Below are positions 1 through 8,503 of a stretch of 38,131 nt of DNA, in pieces. Location of the stretch: positions 1-38,131 of the forward strand of contig CAIWAN010000086.1 of the NCBI GenBank assembly GCA_903910705.1, written 5' to 3'. The position numbers and the translations under genes were made by a program. The stretch is from an uncultured Candidatus Marinamargulisbacteria bacterium (GTDB lineage Bacteria > Margulisbacteria > Riflemargulisbacteria > GWF2-35-9). The notes below the pieces were generated by a model. The model was not told the DNA's origin, searched no databases, and worked only from the letters and a program-made list of their open reading frames with translations. Position 1 is the stretch's first letter. Each line of letters opens with the position of its first letter.

Positions 1-1
1 A

Positions 2-349
2 GATATCCTCCGGTTAGAACTATTTCTTGAGGAAATAGATCATATTGAAAATAAAGAATATGATGAAAAAGTTGATACTTTGCCCAGCAATGACCGATAT
101 TTTAATGAATACGTTGCACACGATGTGCCTATATATGTCATCCAATCTAATTTTTCCCTGCAATTCTCTCGTTTTTTGTTCGATAACTTAATATCAAACA
201 CAAGGGGAGGGGATGACCAAATGTTTACTACTCGAAAAGAAACACTAAAAGTCGCTCACAAGAATGGATTTGTTATGCTCGGTGAAAGTTTTTATGGGGC
301 TAAGCGTATTATTCATGTCACCGGCGGACAGATATTAAAGAAGGCTTAA
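2..349 (+). CDS. Unknown protein, C-terminal part (5' end outside window)
   Basis: The reading frame is open from the left edge of the window to a TAA at 347-349, so this is the last ~115 residues of a longer protein. I do not recognise the family. The visible part starts with an acidic, Leu/Glu-rich stretch, then a mixed region with hydrophobic strand-like segments (VPIYVIQSNF, HKNGFVMLGES), and ends in a basic tail (GGQILKKA). There is no transmembrane segment or obvious motif. The TTG at 80 is in frame but is not needed as a start. The gene ends only 4 nt before the stop of the opposing glycosyltransferase gene. Confidence 0.6.
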   Translation, partial: DILRLELFLEEIDHIENKEYDEKVDTLPSNDRYFNEYVAHDVPIYVIQSNFSLQFSRFLFDNLISNTRGGDDQMFTTRKETLKVAHKNGFVMLGESFYGAKRIIHVTGGQILKKA

Positions 350-353
350 TTGT

Positions 354-1892
354 TTACGGAACCGTTACCTTATAGAGCGACTGTTGATATCCATCCGTGA
401 TGTGCTTTAAGTTTTTGATTTTTTCGTTAAAGGATTTGCCAACGATCAGATAATAAACGCCAGACGGTTTTAATGACTGCCGGACTTCGTCTAATGAGTC
501 CGTGTGTTTCACCACTCGATCCAAATAATACATCAAATATGGACTGTAGCCATTGTAATTAACCAGCGCGTAGTTGGTTATCTTTTCAGCCTTTATGGCC
601 TTTACAAAAGTTGCGCTGTCTTTGTACTTTTCGATGGCAGGGAAGAAAATAAACGTCATAAAGAATAGCCACACCAAGGTCCCCACCACTTGAACCGTGA
701 CAAGCCCGCGAGCTTTGTTCCACCCGTAGCCGATCAGTGCGATCAACGCAGTGGCCGAAGGGATCCCAAAAAACCAGATCAACAAGGGCCGGTCGGCCGC
801 ATACATGTCGGGTAACGCCATTTTGGTGACGAAGACGGTCAGGATGAGCGCGAATAGAAACGTAATCAACGCCTCGACAACCACCCAACGCTTAGAGGCC
901 GTCTCAAATAGCGATTGTGCCATCAGTAGCGACAGAAACGGAAAGATCGAGATGATGTAATTGGGCTGCTTGGTGCCCGCAAAGGAAAAGAAGACAAAAC
1001 AAATCCCAATAAAGAGCCATGAAAAAAGAAGGAAATCGCGATTTTGTGGGGTGGATGACCATCCCGACTTGAGGGTGCTGGGGATATGAAACACCCAAGG
1101 AAAGAAGAACAAAAGGGCCGGAACGTAGTAATACCAAGGCCCCGGCTGGCTTTCGACAACGCCGAAAAACCGAAACCACGTATAATCTTTTAGCGCGACA
1201 TTAAAAAACTGTATACCATGAAGATAAAGCTCGTAGAGATACCAAGGGGTTGCTAATGCGAGGAATAATAAGAAGTTAAGCCCGACCCGTTTATCAAAGA
1301 GAAACTTTAAGTCTTTTTTGATGAGCAAAAACGGTACGATGATCATGCCGGGTTGAACCAAGCCAATCGGCCCTTTTGATAGAACGGCCAGCACGGTGGC
1401 GAGCGCATAGCCCAAGAAATAGCGCCCCTTTTTTTGGGGGTTCAAATAGGCTTTAAAAAAGAAATAGATCGCGAGCAGAATAAAGGTATTCAATATGGTG
1501 TCAAAGATGGCCATTCGGGCGATCACAAAATAATACATCGACGAGCCAAGGATCAGGCTGCCCGCGAGCGCAACCGATTCAGCCAAGAACAGTCGTCCGA
1601 TCATAAACGTGACGATAAGCCCCAAGATGCCAAAGAGCGCTTCATTCAGTCGGAGGTTGAAGTCGGTCCAACCAAAGAGTTGGCAGGTCGCGCTCTGAAG
1701 CCAATAAGATAGCGGGGGGTGAACGAACCAAGCCTTGCCGTTCGAGTGCATGGTGAACGGGTCTTTAAGGGTGACGATCTCTCGGGCAACCATCGAGCCA
1801 TGGGTCTCGGAGTTATCAAACATCGTGAACTGATTGTTCCCCACGATAAACAAGAAAATACCGAGAACGGCTAAAAGTAGGATGTTTCGCAT
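354..1892 (-). CDS. GT39/ArnT-like membrane glycosyltransferase
   Basis: This 512-residue protein is a polytopic membrane glycosyltransferase of the GT39/ArnT/PMT superfamily. Members move a sugar from a polyprenyl-phosphate donor onto lipid or protein on the outer face of the cytoplasmic membrane. About a dozen hydrophobic segments are visible, starting with one at residues 3-20. It is followed by an acidic loop (FDNSETHGSM) in the place of the family's catalytic acidic motif, and a HPPLSYWLQ motif typical of ArnT-like enzymes. A soluble tail of about 90 residues ends the protein. I place the start at the ATG at 1892, because the upstream extension is basic, Cys-rich and crosses the divergent promoter region. 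The -10 box (1900-1905) ends 7 nt before this ATG and no Shine-Dalgarno is visible. Donor and acceptor cannot be told from sequence. Confidence 0.85.
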   Translation of the reverse strand: MRNILLLAVLGIFLFIVGNNQFTMFDNSETHGSMVAREIVTLKDPFTMHSNGKAWFVHPPLSYWLQSATCQLFGWTDFNLRLNEALFGILGLIVTFMIGRLFLAESVALAGSLILGSSMYYFVIARMAIFDTILNTFILLAIYFFFKAYLNPQKKGRYFLGYALATVLAVLSKGPIGLVQPGMIIVPFLLIKKDLKFLFDKRVGLNFLLFLALATPWYLYELYLHGIQFFNVALKDYTWFRFFGVVESQPGPWYYYVPALLFFFPWVFHIPSTLKSGWSSTPQNRDFLLFSWLFIGICFVFFSFAGTKQPNYIISIFPFLSLLMAQSLFETASKRWVVVEALITFLFALILTVFVTKMALPDMYAADRPLLIWFFGIPSATALIALIGYGWNKARGLVTVQVVGTLVWLFFMTFIFFPAIEKYKDSATFVKAIKAEKITNYALVNYNGYSPYLMYYLDRVVKHTDSLDEVRQSLKPSGVYYLIVGKSFNEKIKNLKHITDGYQQSLYKVTVP

Positions 1893-1899
1893 AAACCTA

Positions 1900-1929
1900 A
1901 TCTTAGCAAGAATCCTGCTTGCTTGACAA
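1900..1929 (-). promoter_or_regulatory. Promoter of the GT39 gene, probably leaderless
   Basis: On the minus strand, TTGTCA (1924-1929) and TAAGAT (1900-1905) are separated by 18 nt. The -10 box ends 7 nt before the ATG at 1892, so transcription should begin at or next to the start codon. Its -35 overlaps the -35 of the divergent GT9 promoter. Confidence 0.55.
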
Positions 1930-1951
1930 TCAATAGGGAACTTCGTATGCT
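1923..1951 (+). promoter_or_regulatory. Promoter of the GT9 gene, very short leader
   Basis: A consensus TTGACA (1923-1928) is followed after 17 nt by TATGCT (1946-1951). The ATG at 1964 is 12 nt beyond the -10, which predicts a leader of about 5-6 nt. No Shine-Dalgarno precedes the start. Confidence 0.6.
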
Positions 1952-1963
1952 TTTGTTCTCCAC

Positions 1964-3169
1964 ATGAATATTGAAACCGTTCGTTTTGTTGACAAGTATA
2001 TAGGCATTCCGATTTGTTTCGTCCTATCCTTGCACCGCAAATTGATGACGCTTGTCGAACGCATGCTTCCACCAAAGCGAGAACGCTCCCCCCGAAAGAT
2101 CCTTCTGGTCGAATTGTCCGAGATGGGCTCGACCGTGATCGCGTATTCGGCGATCGTCAAACTCAAAGAGACGTTCCCTGAGGCGGAGCTGTTCTTTCTA
2201 ATCTTTGAGAAAAACAAAGAAAGCGTTGAGCTGCTGGGGATCATTCCTCCTCAAAATATTTGGGTCATTCGTGACAATGGATTGTTATCGTTCTTGCACG
2301 ATACGTTCGGGTTCCTTTTTAGGGCATGGGCGACGCGCTTTGATGTGGTGCTTGATCTTGAGCTGTTTAGCCGATTTACCTCGATCCTTAGTTATATGGC
2401 CAACATTCCAAACCGAGTGGGGTTTTACAAATACACCCATGAAGGGCTCTATCGGGGCAATTTGTTGACCCATAATGTTTATTACAATCCCCATGTTCAC
2501 ATGGTCTATAACTTTTTAGCATTAGCGGATTCGCTTTGTTTGGATGAGCGGGTTTATTTGCGAAAACCCACAACACACTATCCCGTCAGCTTACCTTCTT
2601 TTAAGATAGACAAAACAATCGAGGCCCGATTTAGGGCTATCATCGGCAACGATCGGCCGGTATTGGTCATCAATCCTAACCCAGGCAAACTTCTGCCTAT
2701 TCGAAATTGGGGACGTGCCGCATTTGCTCGGGTGGCGCAAAGTGCCCTGACGAAGGATAAGGCCTGTGTCGTGATCGTGGGACTTGCGAGCGCCAAAGAG
2801 GACGCCGATTTTATCCGAGGGTTTTGCCATAACGACCCGCATCTTATCGATTTGACGGGGCAAACAAAGAACCTCAACGAGTTGATCCATGTGCTTAGCT
2901 TAGCCAACGTGTTTTTAACCAATGACAGCGGGCCGGCACACTTTGCTTCCCTTGTGCCCATTCATAATCTGGTCATTTTTGGCCCCGAGACACCGGCATT
3001 GTATAAACCGCTTTCTGAGAAAACGGTGGCGATCTATGCGCCGTTCACCTGCAGCCCGTGTTTAACGGCGATGAATCATCGCAAAACACGTTGTGATGAC
3101 AACTTTTGCCTAAAAAGTATCACGGTAGACGAGGTATGCGCACTTGTCGGGCCTCGTTTGCGAGCGTAG
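1964..3169 (+). CDS. GT9 (heptosyltransferase-like) glycosyltransferase
   Basis: This 401-residue protein belongs to glycosyltransferase family 9, the ADP-heptose:LPS heptosyltransferase family, and fits a GT-B fold. Visible features are a KILLVELSEMGSTV start of the N-lobe at residues 45-58, an INPNPGK strand-loop opening the C-lobe, a TGQT/LNELIHVLSLAN segment, and the nucleotide-sugar motif NDSGPAH at residues 320-326 followed by VIFGPE. A Cys-rich tail (Cys at about 363, 366, 377 and 382) is common in GT9 proteins. The 44 residues before the N-lobe are longer than usual, and residues 11-24 are hydrophobic enough to contact the membrane. The gene is divergent from the GT39 gene, and both probably act in surface glycan or LPS assembly. 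The exact sugar is unknown. Confidence 0.85.
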   Translation: MNIETVRFVDKYIGIPICFVLSLHRKLMTLVERMLPPKRERSPRKILLVELSEMGSTVIAYSAIVKLKETFPEAELFFLIFEKNKESVELLGIIPPQNIWVIRDNGLLSFLHDTFGFLFRAWATRFDVVLDLELFSRFTSILSYMANIPNRVGFYKYTHEGLYRGNLLTHNVYYNPHVHMVYNFLALADSLCLDERVYLRKPTTHYPVSLPSFKIDKTIEARFRAIIGNDRPVLVINPNPGKLLPIRNWGRAAFARVAQSALTKDKACVVIVGLASAKEDADFIRGFCHNDPHLIDLTGQTKNLNELIHVLSLANVFLTNDSGPAHFASLVPIHNLVIFGPETPALYKPLSEKTVAIYAPFTCSPCLTAMNHRKTRCDDNFCLKSITVDEVCALVGPRLRA

Positions 3170-3187
3170 CTAGATAATTAGGGAATG

Positions 3188-3196
3188 TGATATACT
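3188..3196 (+). promoter_or_regulatory. Candidate extended -10 promoter before accC
   Basis: TGATATACT fits an extended -10 element (TGn + TATACT) in the 69-nt gap between the GT9 gene and accC. I see no convincing -35. It would give a leader of about 36 nt that contains the accC ribosome site GGGAGG (3226-3231). Confidence 0.4.
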
Positions 3197-3238
3197 TGGT
3201 CGACATTAAGGCAACATCAGGCATTGGGAGGTTTTAAC

Positions 3239-4594
3239 GTGTTCAAAAAAGTTCTTATTGCTAACCGAGGAGAGATTGCTGTTCGTGTCATTCGGGCATG
3301 TCGAGAGCTAGGGATTCAATCGGTGGCGGTTTTCTCTGAAGCCGATCGTGACTCGCTCCATGTAAAAATGGCCGATGAGGCTTTTTGTATCGGCCCCGCG
3401 CCGTCGTCCCAGAGTTATCTAAATATCCCTGCCATTATTAGCGTAGCCGAAGTGACCGGTGCTGACGCGATCCATCCTGGGTATGGGTTCTTGTCCGAGA
3501 ATGCCAATTTTGCCGAGGTGTGTCGGACGCACGGTATCAATTTTATCGGCCCCACCGTCGAAAATATTCGCATGATGGGTGACAAAGCCGTGGCCAAAGT
3601 CACCATGCAAAAAGCGGGTGTTCCAGTTATTCCGGGCAACAAAGGGGTTTTGACGGATCTGGTGGATGCCGAGAAGATCGCCAAACGGATCGGTTACCCC
3701 GTTATTATCAAAGCGGTGTCGGGTGGTGGCGGCAAAGGGATGCGTGTGGCGCGGAATGTTAAAGAACTCAAGAAGTTTTTTACCATGGCGTCGGCCGAAG
3801 CGTTAGCGTCCTTTGGGAACCCTGATGTCTATATGGAGAAATTTATCGAACAACCCCGACATATCGAGGTTCAATTGATGGCGGATAAGTTTGGGAATGT
3901 GGTACATTTTGGTGAACGCGACTGTTCGATGCAACGTCGACACCAGAAATTACTTGAAGAAGCTCCTTCGCCCGCGCTGACCCCAGAGATCCGAACCAAG
4001 ATCGGTGCGATCGCCGTCAAAGCAGCCAAATCGATCAAATATGTGGGGGCGGGAACCATCGAGTTTTTATTGGATGTGAACAAGAAGTTTTATTTTATGG
4101 AAATGAACACGCGTATTCAGGTTGAGCATTCTGTGACCGAGCAGGTCACGGGTGTTGATCTGCTAAAAGAGCAGATCTTGGTGGCCACGGGCGAGAAGTT
4201 ATCCTATAAGCAAAAAGATATTACCATCACCGGCCATGCGATAGAGTTTCGCATCAATGCCGAAGACCCTTTCAAAAATTTTATGCCCTGCCCCGGCGAG
4301 GTCAAATTGTACCTGCCACCGGGCGGCCCAGGGGTTCGAGTGGATAGCCATTTGTATGCGGGGTACAAAGTCCCGCCCAACTACGACTCGATGCTCGCGA
4401 AACTGATCGTGACGGGCAAAGACAGAGCCGAGGTCATTGCTCGAGCCCGACGTGCGCTCAATGAGTTTGTTATCGATGGGGTTAAGACGGTCATTCCGTT
4501 CCACCTCCGATTACTCGAGGAACGAGATTTCCAAAACGGTGAAGTGTATACAAACTACATCGAGAATCATTTAAGTGCGCTAATAGGCGAATAA
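3239..4594 (+). CDS. accC: Biotin carboxylase subunit of acetyl-CoA carboxylase
   Basis: AccC carboxylates biotin on BCCP using ATP and bicarbonate, the first half-reaction of fatty-acid synthesis. The 451-residue length is normal. The N-terminus ([20 protein letters not shown]), the ATP-grasp glycine loop [25 protein letters not shown] and [14 protein letters not shown] are all present. I chose the GTG at 3239 because GGGAGG (3226-3231) lies 7 nt upstream. An in-frame TTG at 3224 would start before this ribosome site and add five atypical residues. accB, often adjacent, is not in the window. nusB follows after 18 nt. Confidence 0.95.
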   Translation: MFKKVLIANRGEIAVRVIRACRELGIQSVAVFSEADRDSLHVKMADEAFCIGPAPSSQSYLNIPAIISVAEVTGADAIHPGYGFLSENANFAEVCRTHGINFIGPTVENIRMMGDKAVAKVTMQKAGVPVIPGNKGVLTDLVDAEKIAKRIGYPVIIKAVSGGGGKGMRVARNVKELKKFFTMASAEALASFGNPDVYMEKFIEQPRHIEVQLMADKFGNVVHFGERDCSMQRRHQKLLEEAPSPALTPEIRTKIGAIAVKAAKSIKYVGAGTIEFLLDVNKKFYFMEMNTRIQVEHSVTEQVTGVDLLKEQILVATGEKLSYKQKDITITGHAIEFRINAEDPFKNFMPCPGEVKLYLPPGGPGVRVDSHLYAGYKVPPNYDSMLAKLIVTGKDRAEVIARARRALNEFVIDGVKTVIPFHLRLLEERDFQNGEVYTNYIENHLSALIGE

Positions 4595-4612
4595 GCGAAG
4601 GAAATTGTTATT

Positions 4613-5038
4613 ATGGGTAAGCGAACAACAGCAAGAAAACTTGCCATGCAGGCATTGTATCAATATCAGATCCAAAAAGGCCATGCGGACGAGATCATAG
4701 CGTACACGTTAGACGATCACGACTTTATCCCCGATACCCGTGATTTTGCTGCGGCCATTTTTTCGGGTGTAATAGACCACGATGACTTTATCAATAATTT
4801 AATTGTTACCTACTCCATTGACTGGAAGATCGACCGAATTGCGCATATCGACAAGGCTATTTTGCGTGTCGCGATTTGGGAGCTTCTTTTCACTGACAGT
4901 TCTGTCAAAGTTGTTATTGCCGAGGCCATTGAATTGATCACCAAGTACAGTGTTTATGAAGCGATAAAATTCGTAAACGGCATCTTGGGGGGCATTGCTA
5001 AGAACCGAGATGTTTTGCAAAAGGACGTCGCGGGCTAA
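4613..5038 (+). CDS. nusB: Transcription antitermination protein NusB
   Basis: NusB binds boxA RNA with NusE (ribosomal protein S10) and supports rRNA transcription antitermination. The 141-residue all-helical protein opens with the typical basic KRTTARKLAMQALYQYQ. It contains WKIDRIAHIDKAILRVAIWELLF and ends with the conserved VVIAEAIELITKYSVYEAIKFVNGIL region (given here in family terms). AAGGA lies about 10 nt before the ATG. The stop codon shares a base with the ribE start (TAATG), so the two genes are probably translationally coupled. nusB next to riboflavin genes is a common arrangement. Confidence 0.95.
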   Translation: MGKRTTARKLAMQALYQYQIQKGHADEIIAYTLDDHDFIPDTRDFAAAIFSGVIDHDDFINNLIVTYSIDWKIDRIAHIDKAILRVAIWELLFTDSSVKVVIAEAIELITKYSVYEAIKFVNGILGGIAKNRDVLQKDVAG

Positions 5039-5679
5039 TGTTTACAGGGATCATTCAAGAAGTGGGCACCGTTGAGACGATCTCTTCACGTGGAGAGTCA
5101 AGTGAGCTGGTGGTGATCCTTCCCCAATTATCGAAGCAGGTCAAGCGTGGGGACAGTATCGCCATAAACGGCGTCTGCCTAACCGTTACAACGCTCAATA
5201 ATCAATCTGTCCGTTTTGATGTGATGCGTGAAACCCTTGATCATTCGATGCTTCAATCGCTTCGTTCGGGGCAAACGGTAAATGCCGAGCCGGCCCTTCG
5301 AGCGGGGGACGCGATGGGCGGCCATTGGGTGCAAGGCCATGTGGATGGAACGGGGACGATCAAGCAAATTCAGCCCTCACAGGGCTATACAGTGATAACC
5401 ATCGACGCACCCGACACCGTGACGCGGTATTGTGTGCCAAAAGGATCGATCGCTCTTAGCGGGGTGAGTCTTACCCTCGTCAACGTCACACCCAAAACAC
5501 TCAGCGTGTCGCTTATCCCAACAACCCTAAGCGATACGGTCATGGGCCGGCTACGAGTCGGGGATACCGTTAATCTTGAAGTGGATATACTGGGTAAATA
5601 CGTGTATCATTACCTCGAAGCAAGGCAGGCTCCGGCCAGCAATCTAACCGAGGGGTTTTTAAGGGATCATGGATTTTAA
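5038..5679 (+). CDS. ribE: Riboflavin synthase, alpha chain
   Basis: This enzyme dismutates two 6,7-dimethyl-8-ribityllumazine molecules to riboflavin. It has 213 residues with the family's two tandem lumazine-binding barrels. The first starts [12 protein letters not shown] and contains AINGVCLTV. The second starts near residue 98 with [14 protein letters not shown] and contains the matching [12 protein letters not shown]. The ATG overlaps the nusB stop by one base, and the 3' end overlaps ribBA by 11 nt. It is the middle of an accC-nusB-ribE-ribBA-ribH run. Some organisms name this gene ribC. Confidence 0.95.
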   Translation: MFTGIIQEVGTVETISSRGESSELVVILPQLSKQVKRGDSIAINGVCLTVTTLNNQSVRFDVMRETLDHSMLQSLRSGQTVNAEPALRAGDAMGGHWVQGHVDGTGTIKQIQPSQGYTVITIDAPDTVTRYCVPKGSIALSGVSLTLVNVTPKTLSVSLIPTTLSDTVMGRLRVGDTVNLEVDILGKYVYHYLEARQAPASNLTEGFLRDHGF

Positions 5680-6877
5680 TACAATCGAAGAGGCCATTAA
5701 CGATTTATCGAACGGACGAATGATCGTCGTTGTCGATGATGAAGACCGCGAGAACGAAGGCGATCTGATCATGGCCGCGCAGTTTGTTACGGCTGAAGCG
5801 ATTAATTTTATGATTACCCATGGACGTGGGTTGGTCTGTTTGCCGATGACCGAAATAATGGCCACACGGATCGGGTTAAAAGAAATGGTCACACACAACA
5901 CCGAGTCTATGCGAACGGCGTTTACCGCCAGCATCGATGGGGCTCCGGTTCATGGTGTCTCGACAGGGATCAGTGCCGCTGACCGAGCAAAAACGATACA
6001 ACTCGCGATTAACCCTCAAAGTAAACCGAGCGATCTTGTTCAACCGGGGCATATTTTCCCGCTTATCGCCAAAGAGGGCGGCGTGCTTAAACGAGCGGGC
6101 CACACCGAGGCATCGGTTGACTTGGCTAGGATGGCGGGCCTACTTGAGGCAGGGGTCATTTGTGAGATCATTAAAGAAAATGGCGAGATGGCTCGCCTCA
6201 AAGACTTAAATACTTTTATTAATATACACCACCTGAAAATTATTACCATCGAAGCGCTGATCCAGTACAAGTTACAGCGCGAACGTTTTGTTGTCCGCGA
6301 AGTGGACATTAACTTGCCAACCGAGTTTGGAACGTTTCGAGGGGTTGGGTATCGGGACCAAATTGGGGGCGGCGAAGAGATCGCTCTCATTATGGGTGAT
6401 ATTACTAATAAAAAAGATGTCATGGTACGCATCCATTCAGAGTGCTTAACGGGGGATGTCTTTCACTCCCTTCGTTGCGATTGCCGCGCCCAACTTGAGG
6501 CCGCACTTCGCATGATCGCCAAAGAAGGCACAGGCGTTCTTGTTTACCTCAAGCAAGAGGGACGAGGGATTGGGCTCGTGAATAAATTAAAGGCCTATAA
6601 ACTCCAAGAACAAGGTAGAGATACAGTCGAGGCCAATATTGACCTTGGGTTTGAAGAAGATCTGCGCGACTATGGTGTCGGGGCTCAGATCCTTTATGAT
6701 CTGGGGCTAAAGTCCATTCGTTTAATTACCAATAATCCCAAGAAGATCGTGGCTTTGCGAGGGTTCGGACTTGAAATAGTAGATCGGGTGCCCGTCGAGA
6801 TCGCTCCGACCGAGCACAGTGGACGATACCTAGAAACCAAGAAAAGCAAAATGGGTCATTTACTAAATCTGAAATGA
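5669..6877 (+). CDS. ribBA: Bifunctional DHBP synthase / GTP cyclohydrolase II
   Basis: RibBA supplies both precursors of riboflavin: 3,4-dihydroxy-2-butanone 4-phosphate from ribulose 5-phosphate, and the pyrimidine from GTP. The 402-residue protein has the DHBP synthase domain first, with the acidic motif [11 protein letters not shown] near residues 23-33 and the THGRGLVC loop. The GTP cyclohydrolase II domain occupies about residues 205-400, with the zinc motif in [19 protein letters not shown] (three Cys) and the [17 protein letters not shown] segment. Both catalytic halves look intact. The start lies inside the 3' end of ribE. ribD, needed for the intermediate deaminase/reductase steps, is not in this window. 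Confidence 0.95.
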   Translation: MDFNTIEEAINDLSNGRMIVVVDDEDRENEGDLIMAAQFVTAEAINFMITHGRGLVCLPMTEIMATRIGLKEMVTHNTESMRTAFTASIDGAPVHGVSTGISAADRAKTIQLAINPQSKPSDLVQPGHIFPLIAKEGGVLKRAGHTEASVDLARMAGLLEAGVICEIIKENGEMARLKDLNTFINIHHLKIITIEALIQYKLQRERFVVREVDINLPTEFGTFRGVGYRDQIGGGEEIALIMGDITNKKDVMVRIHSECLTGDVFHSLRCDCRAQLEAALRMIAKEGTGVLVYLKQEGRGIGLVNKLKAYKLQEQGRDTVEANIDLGFEEDLRDYGVGAQILYDLGLKSIRLITNNPKKIVALRGFGLEIVDRVPVEIAPTEHSGRYLETKKSKMGHLLNLK

Positions 6878-6888
6878 ACCCCTATAAT
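6860..6888 (+). promoter_or_regulatory. Candidate internal promoter before ribH
   Basis: A perfect TATAAT (6883-6888) lies just after the ribBA stop. A weak -35, TTACTA (6860-6865), sits 17 nt upstream inside ribBA. It would give a leader of about 19 nt with the ribH GGAGG site. It could provide extra expression of ribH and the ABC ATPase. Confidence 0.4.
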
Positions 6889-6913
6889 AAGCTCACTTTA
6901 ACGGAGGCGACCC

Positions 6914-7372
6914 ATGATTATAGAAGGAAAAATCACCGGAAAAGACAAGAAGATCGCGATAATTTGGAGTCGATTTAACGAATTCGTCGGCTCGAAGTTG
7001 TTAGACGGTGCCATTGACGCACTTGTTCGTCATGATGTGTCCGAAAAGGACATTACGGTCTATAAAGTGCCGGGGGCCTTTGAGATTCCGTATATTTTGA
7101 ACAATATTATCGACAAACCCTATGACGCCATTATTTGTTTAGGCGCGGTTATCAGAGGGGCTACTCCCCATTTTGATTATGTTTCCTCTCAGGTATCTCG
7201 TGGTGTCGCCAGTGTGGCCGTGTCCGCAAAGATGCCTATTATTTTTGGTGTATTAACAACGGACAATATCGAACAAGCCATCGAACGAGCTGGGTCTAAG
7301 TCTGGAAATAAAGGTTGGGAGGCCGCCGTGAGTGCACTTGAAATGAGCGACCTAAAGAGGCAACTACTATGA
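6914..7372 (+). CDS. ribH: 6,7-dimethyl-8-ribityllumazine synthase
   Basis: RibH condenses the pyrimidine intermediate with DHBP to give lumazine, the substrate of RibE, and usually forms icosahedral or pentameric assemblies. The 152-residue length is typical. Motifs seen are IWSRFNEFVGSKLLDGAID, YKVPGAFEIPY, LGAVIRGATPHFDYV (with the catalytic His) and FGVLTTDNIEQAIERAGSKSGNKG (described as family blocks). GGAGG lies 8 nt before the ATG. The last 4 nt overlap the start of the ABC ATPase gene (ATGA), which ties the two in one message. Confidence 0.95.
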   Translation: MIIEGKITGKDKKIAIIWSRFNEFVGSKLLDGAIDALVRHDVSEKDITVYKVPGAFEIPYILNNIIDKPYDAIICLGAVIRGATPHFDYVSSQVSRGVASVAVSAKMPIIFGVLTTDNIEQAIERAGSKSGNKGWEAAVSALEMSDLKRQLL

Positions 7373-8475
7373 CCGCTGGAGTCTCATTACGTAAAGTCGT
7401 AAAAAATTTTGGTAAGGTCGAAGTTGTCAAAGGCATTGATCTTGATATCGCTCCCGGTGAGTTTGTCGTCCTAGTCGGTCCGTCAGGCTGCGGGAAAACA
7501 ACCACCCTTCGCATGATCGCTGGCCTTGAAGAAGTAACAGCAGGCAATATTTTTATCGGTGACCAAGACGTCACATGGATACCCCCTAAAGAGAGAGACA
7601 TCGCGATGGTTTTTCAAAGCTATGCACTTTATCCTCATATGACCGTCCGAGAGAACATGGAGTTTGCTCTTAAAATTCGCCGGCAACCTAAACATCTTAT
7701 TCAGCAGCGTGTCGATGAAGCGTCCGAGATCTTAGGCCTCAACAAGCTATTAGATCGCAAGCCAAAGCAGTTATCCGGTGGACAACGACAGCGTGTGGCT
7801 CTTGGTCGTGCGATTGTTCGTCATCCACAGGTCTTTCTGATGGACGAGCCGCTTTCCAATTTAGATGCCAAACTTCGCGTCCAAACTCGCGGAGAGATCA
7901 AAAATCTTCATGAGAAACTCAATACAACCTTTGTTTATGTTACGCATGATCAAGTGGAGGCCATGACATTAGGGTCTCGAATTTGTGTAATGGATGAGGG
8001 GATCATTCAACAGTTTGATGCGCCGCTTAATGTGTACACAAAGCCACGAACAACGTTCGTCGCTGGCTTTATTGGGTCGCCTTCGATGAACTTTTTCGAA
8101 GGGACGATCATCAAGTCAAAAACAGGATTTACTTTCCAGAACGCTGACTTCGAACTGAGCTTGCCGGCCACGCTTGCTGATGAGTTTAAGAAGGTGGTGG
8201 GGACGGATGTCACTTTAGGTGTTCGCCCAGAAGATATCGTTGACTATCAAAAAGCGCTTCGAAAGAAATATACCGAAGAAAAAGTGATCGCTAAAATTGA
8301 TTTTGCTGAATTACTTGGCCCGCAAACCTTCTTGCATTGCTCGATTGGTAAGGCAAAGTTCTTGGCCGAAGTAGACCCTGCGTTTGATTTCAAGTTAGGG
8401 CAAAAGGTTGAGCTGGGTTTTTACTTAAAGAATCTGCATTTGTTTGATACAAAAACAAGGTTAGCACTAATTTAG
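7369..8475 (+). CDS. Carbohydrate ABC transporter ATP-binding protein (MsmK/UgpC/MalK type)
   Basis: This 368-residue protein is an ABC ATPase of the MalK/UgpC/MsmX class that powers sugar or glycerol-phosphate import. It has Walker A GPSGCGKTT (about residues 38-46), the Q-loop in FQSYALYPHMTV, the signature LSGGQRQR, Walker B VFLMDEPLSNLDA and the switch VTHDQVEAMTL. A C-terminal OB/TOBE-like regulatory region from about residue 235 includes GVRPEDI. No permease or binding-protein gene is nearby, so it is an orphan ATPase that may serve several transporters, as MsmX does in Bacillus. It is translationally coupled to ribH by a 4-nt overlap, and a secreted GH8 gene follows after 28 nt. Confidence 0.9.
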   Translation: MTAGVSLRKVVKNFGKVEVVKGIDLDIAPGEFVVLVGPSGCGKTTTLRMIAGLEEVTAGNIFIGDQDVTWIPPKERDIAMVFQSYALYPHMTVRENMEFALKIRRQPKHLIQQRVDEASEILGLNKLLDRKPKQLSGGQRQRVALGRAIVRHPQVFLMDEPLSNLDAKLRVQTRGEIKNLHEKLNTTFVYVTHDQVEAMTLGSRICVMDEGIIQQFDAPLNVYTKPRTTFVAGFIGSPSMNFFEGTIIKSKTGFTFQNADFELSLPATLADEFKKVVGTDVTLGVRPEDIVDYQKALRKKYTEEKVIAKIDFAELLGPQTFLHCSIGKAKFLAEVDPAFDFKLGQKVELGFYLKNLHLFDTKTRLALI

Positions 8476-8503
8476 ATATATTTATCCGCAGGGTAGGTTT
8501 ACA

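Noticed and set aside
6878-6913. FMN riboswitch in the riboflavin genes
   Set aside because: The gap is 36 nt and the space before accC is 69 nt, both too short for an RFN element. None of its conserved sequence is seen.
8482-8490. TTATCCGCA resembling a DnaA box
   Set aside because: It is a single near-match with no cluster and no AT-rich unwinding region or dnaA nearby. It is not an origin.
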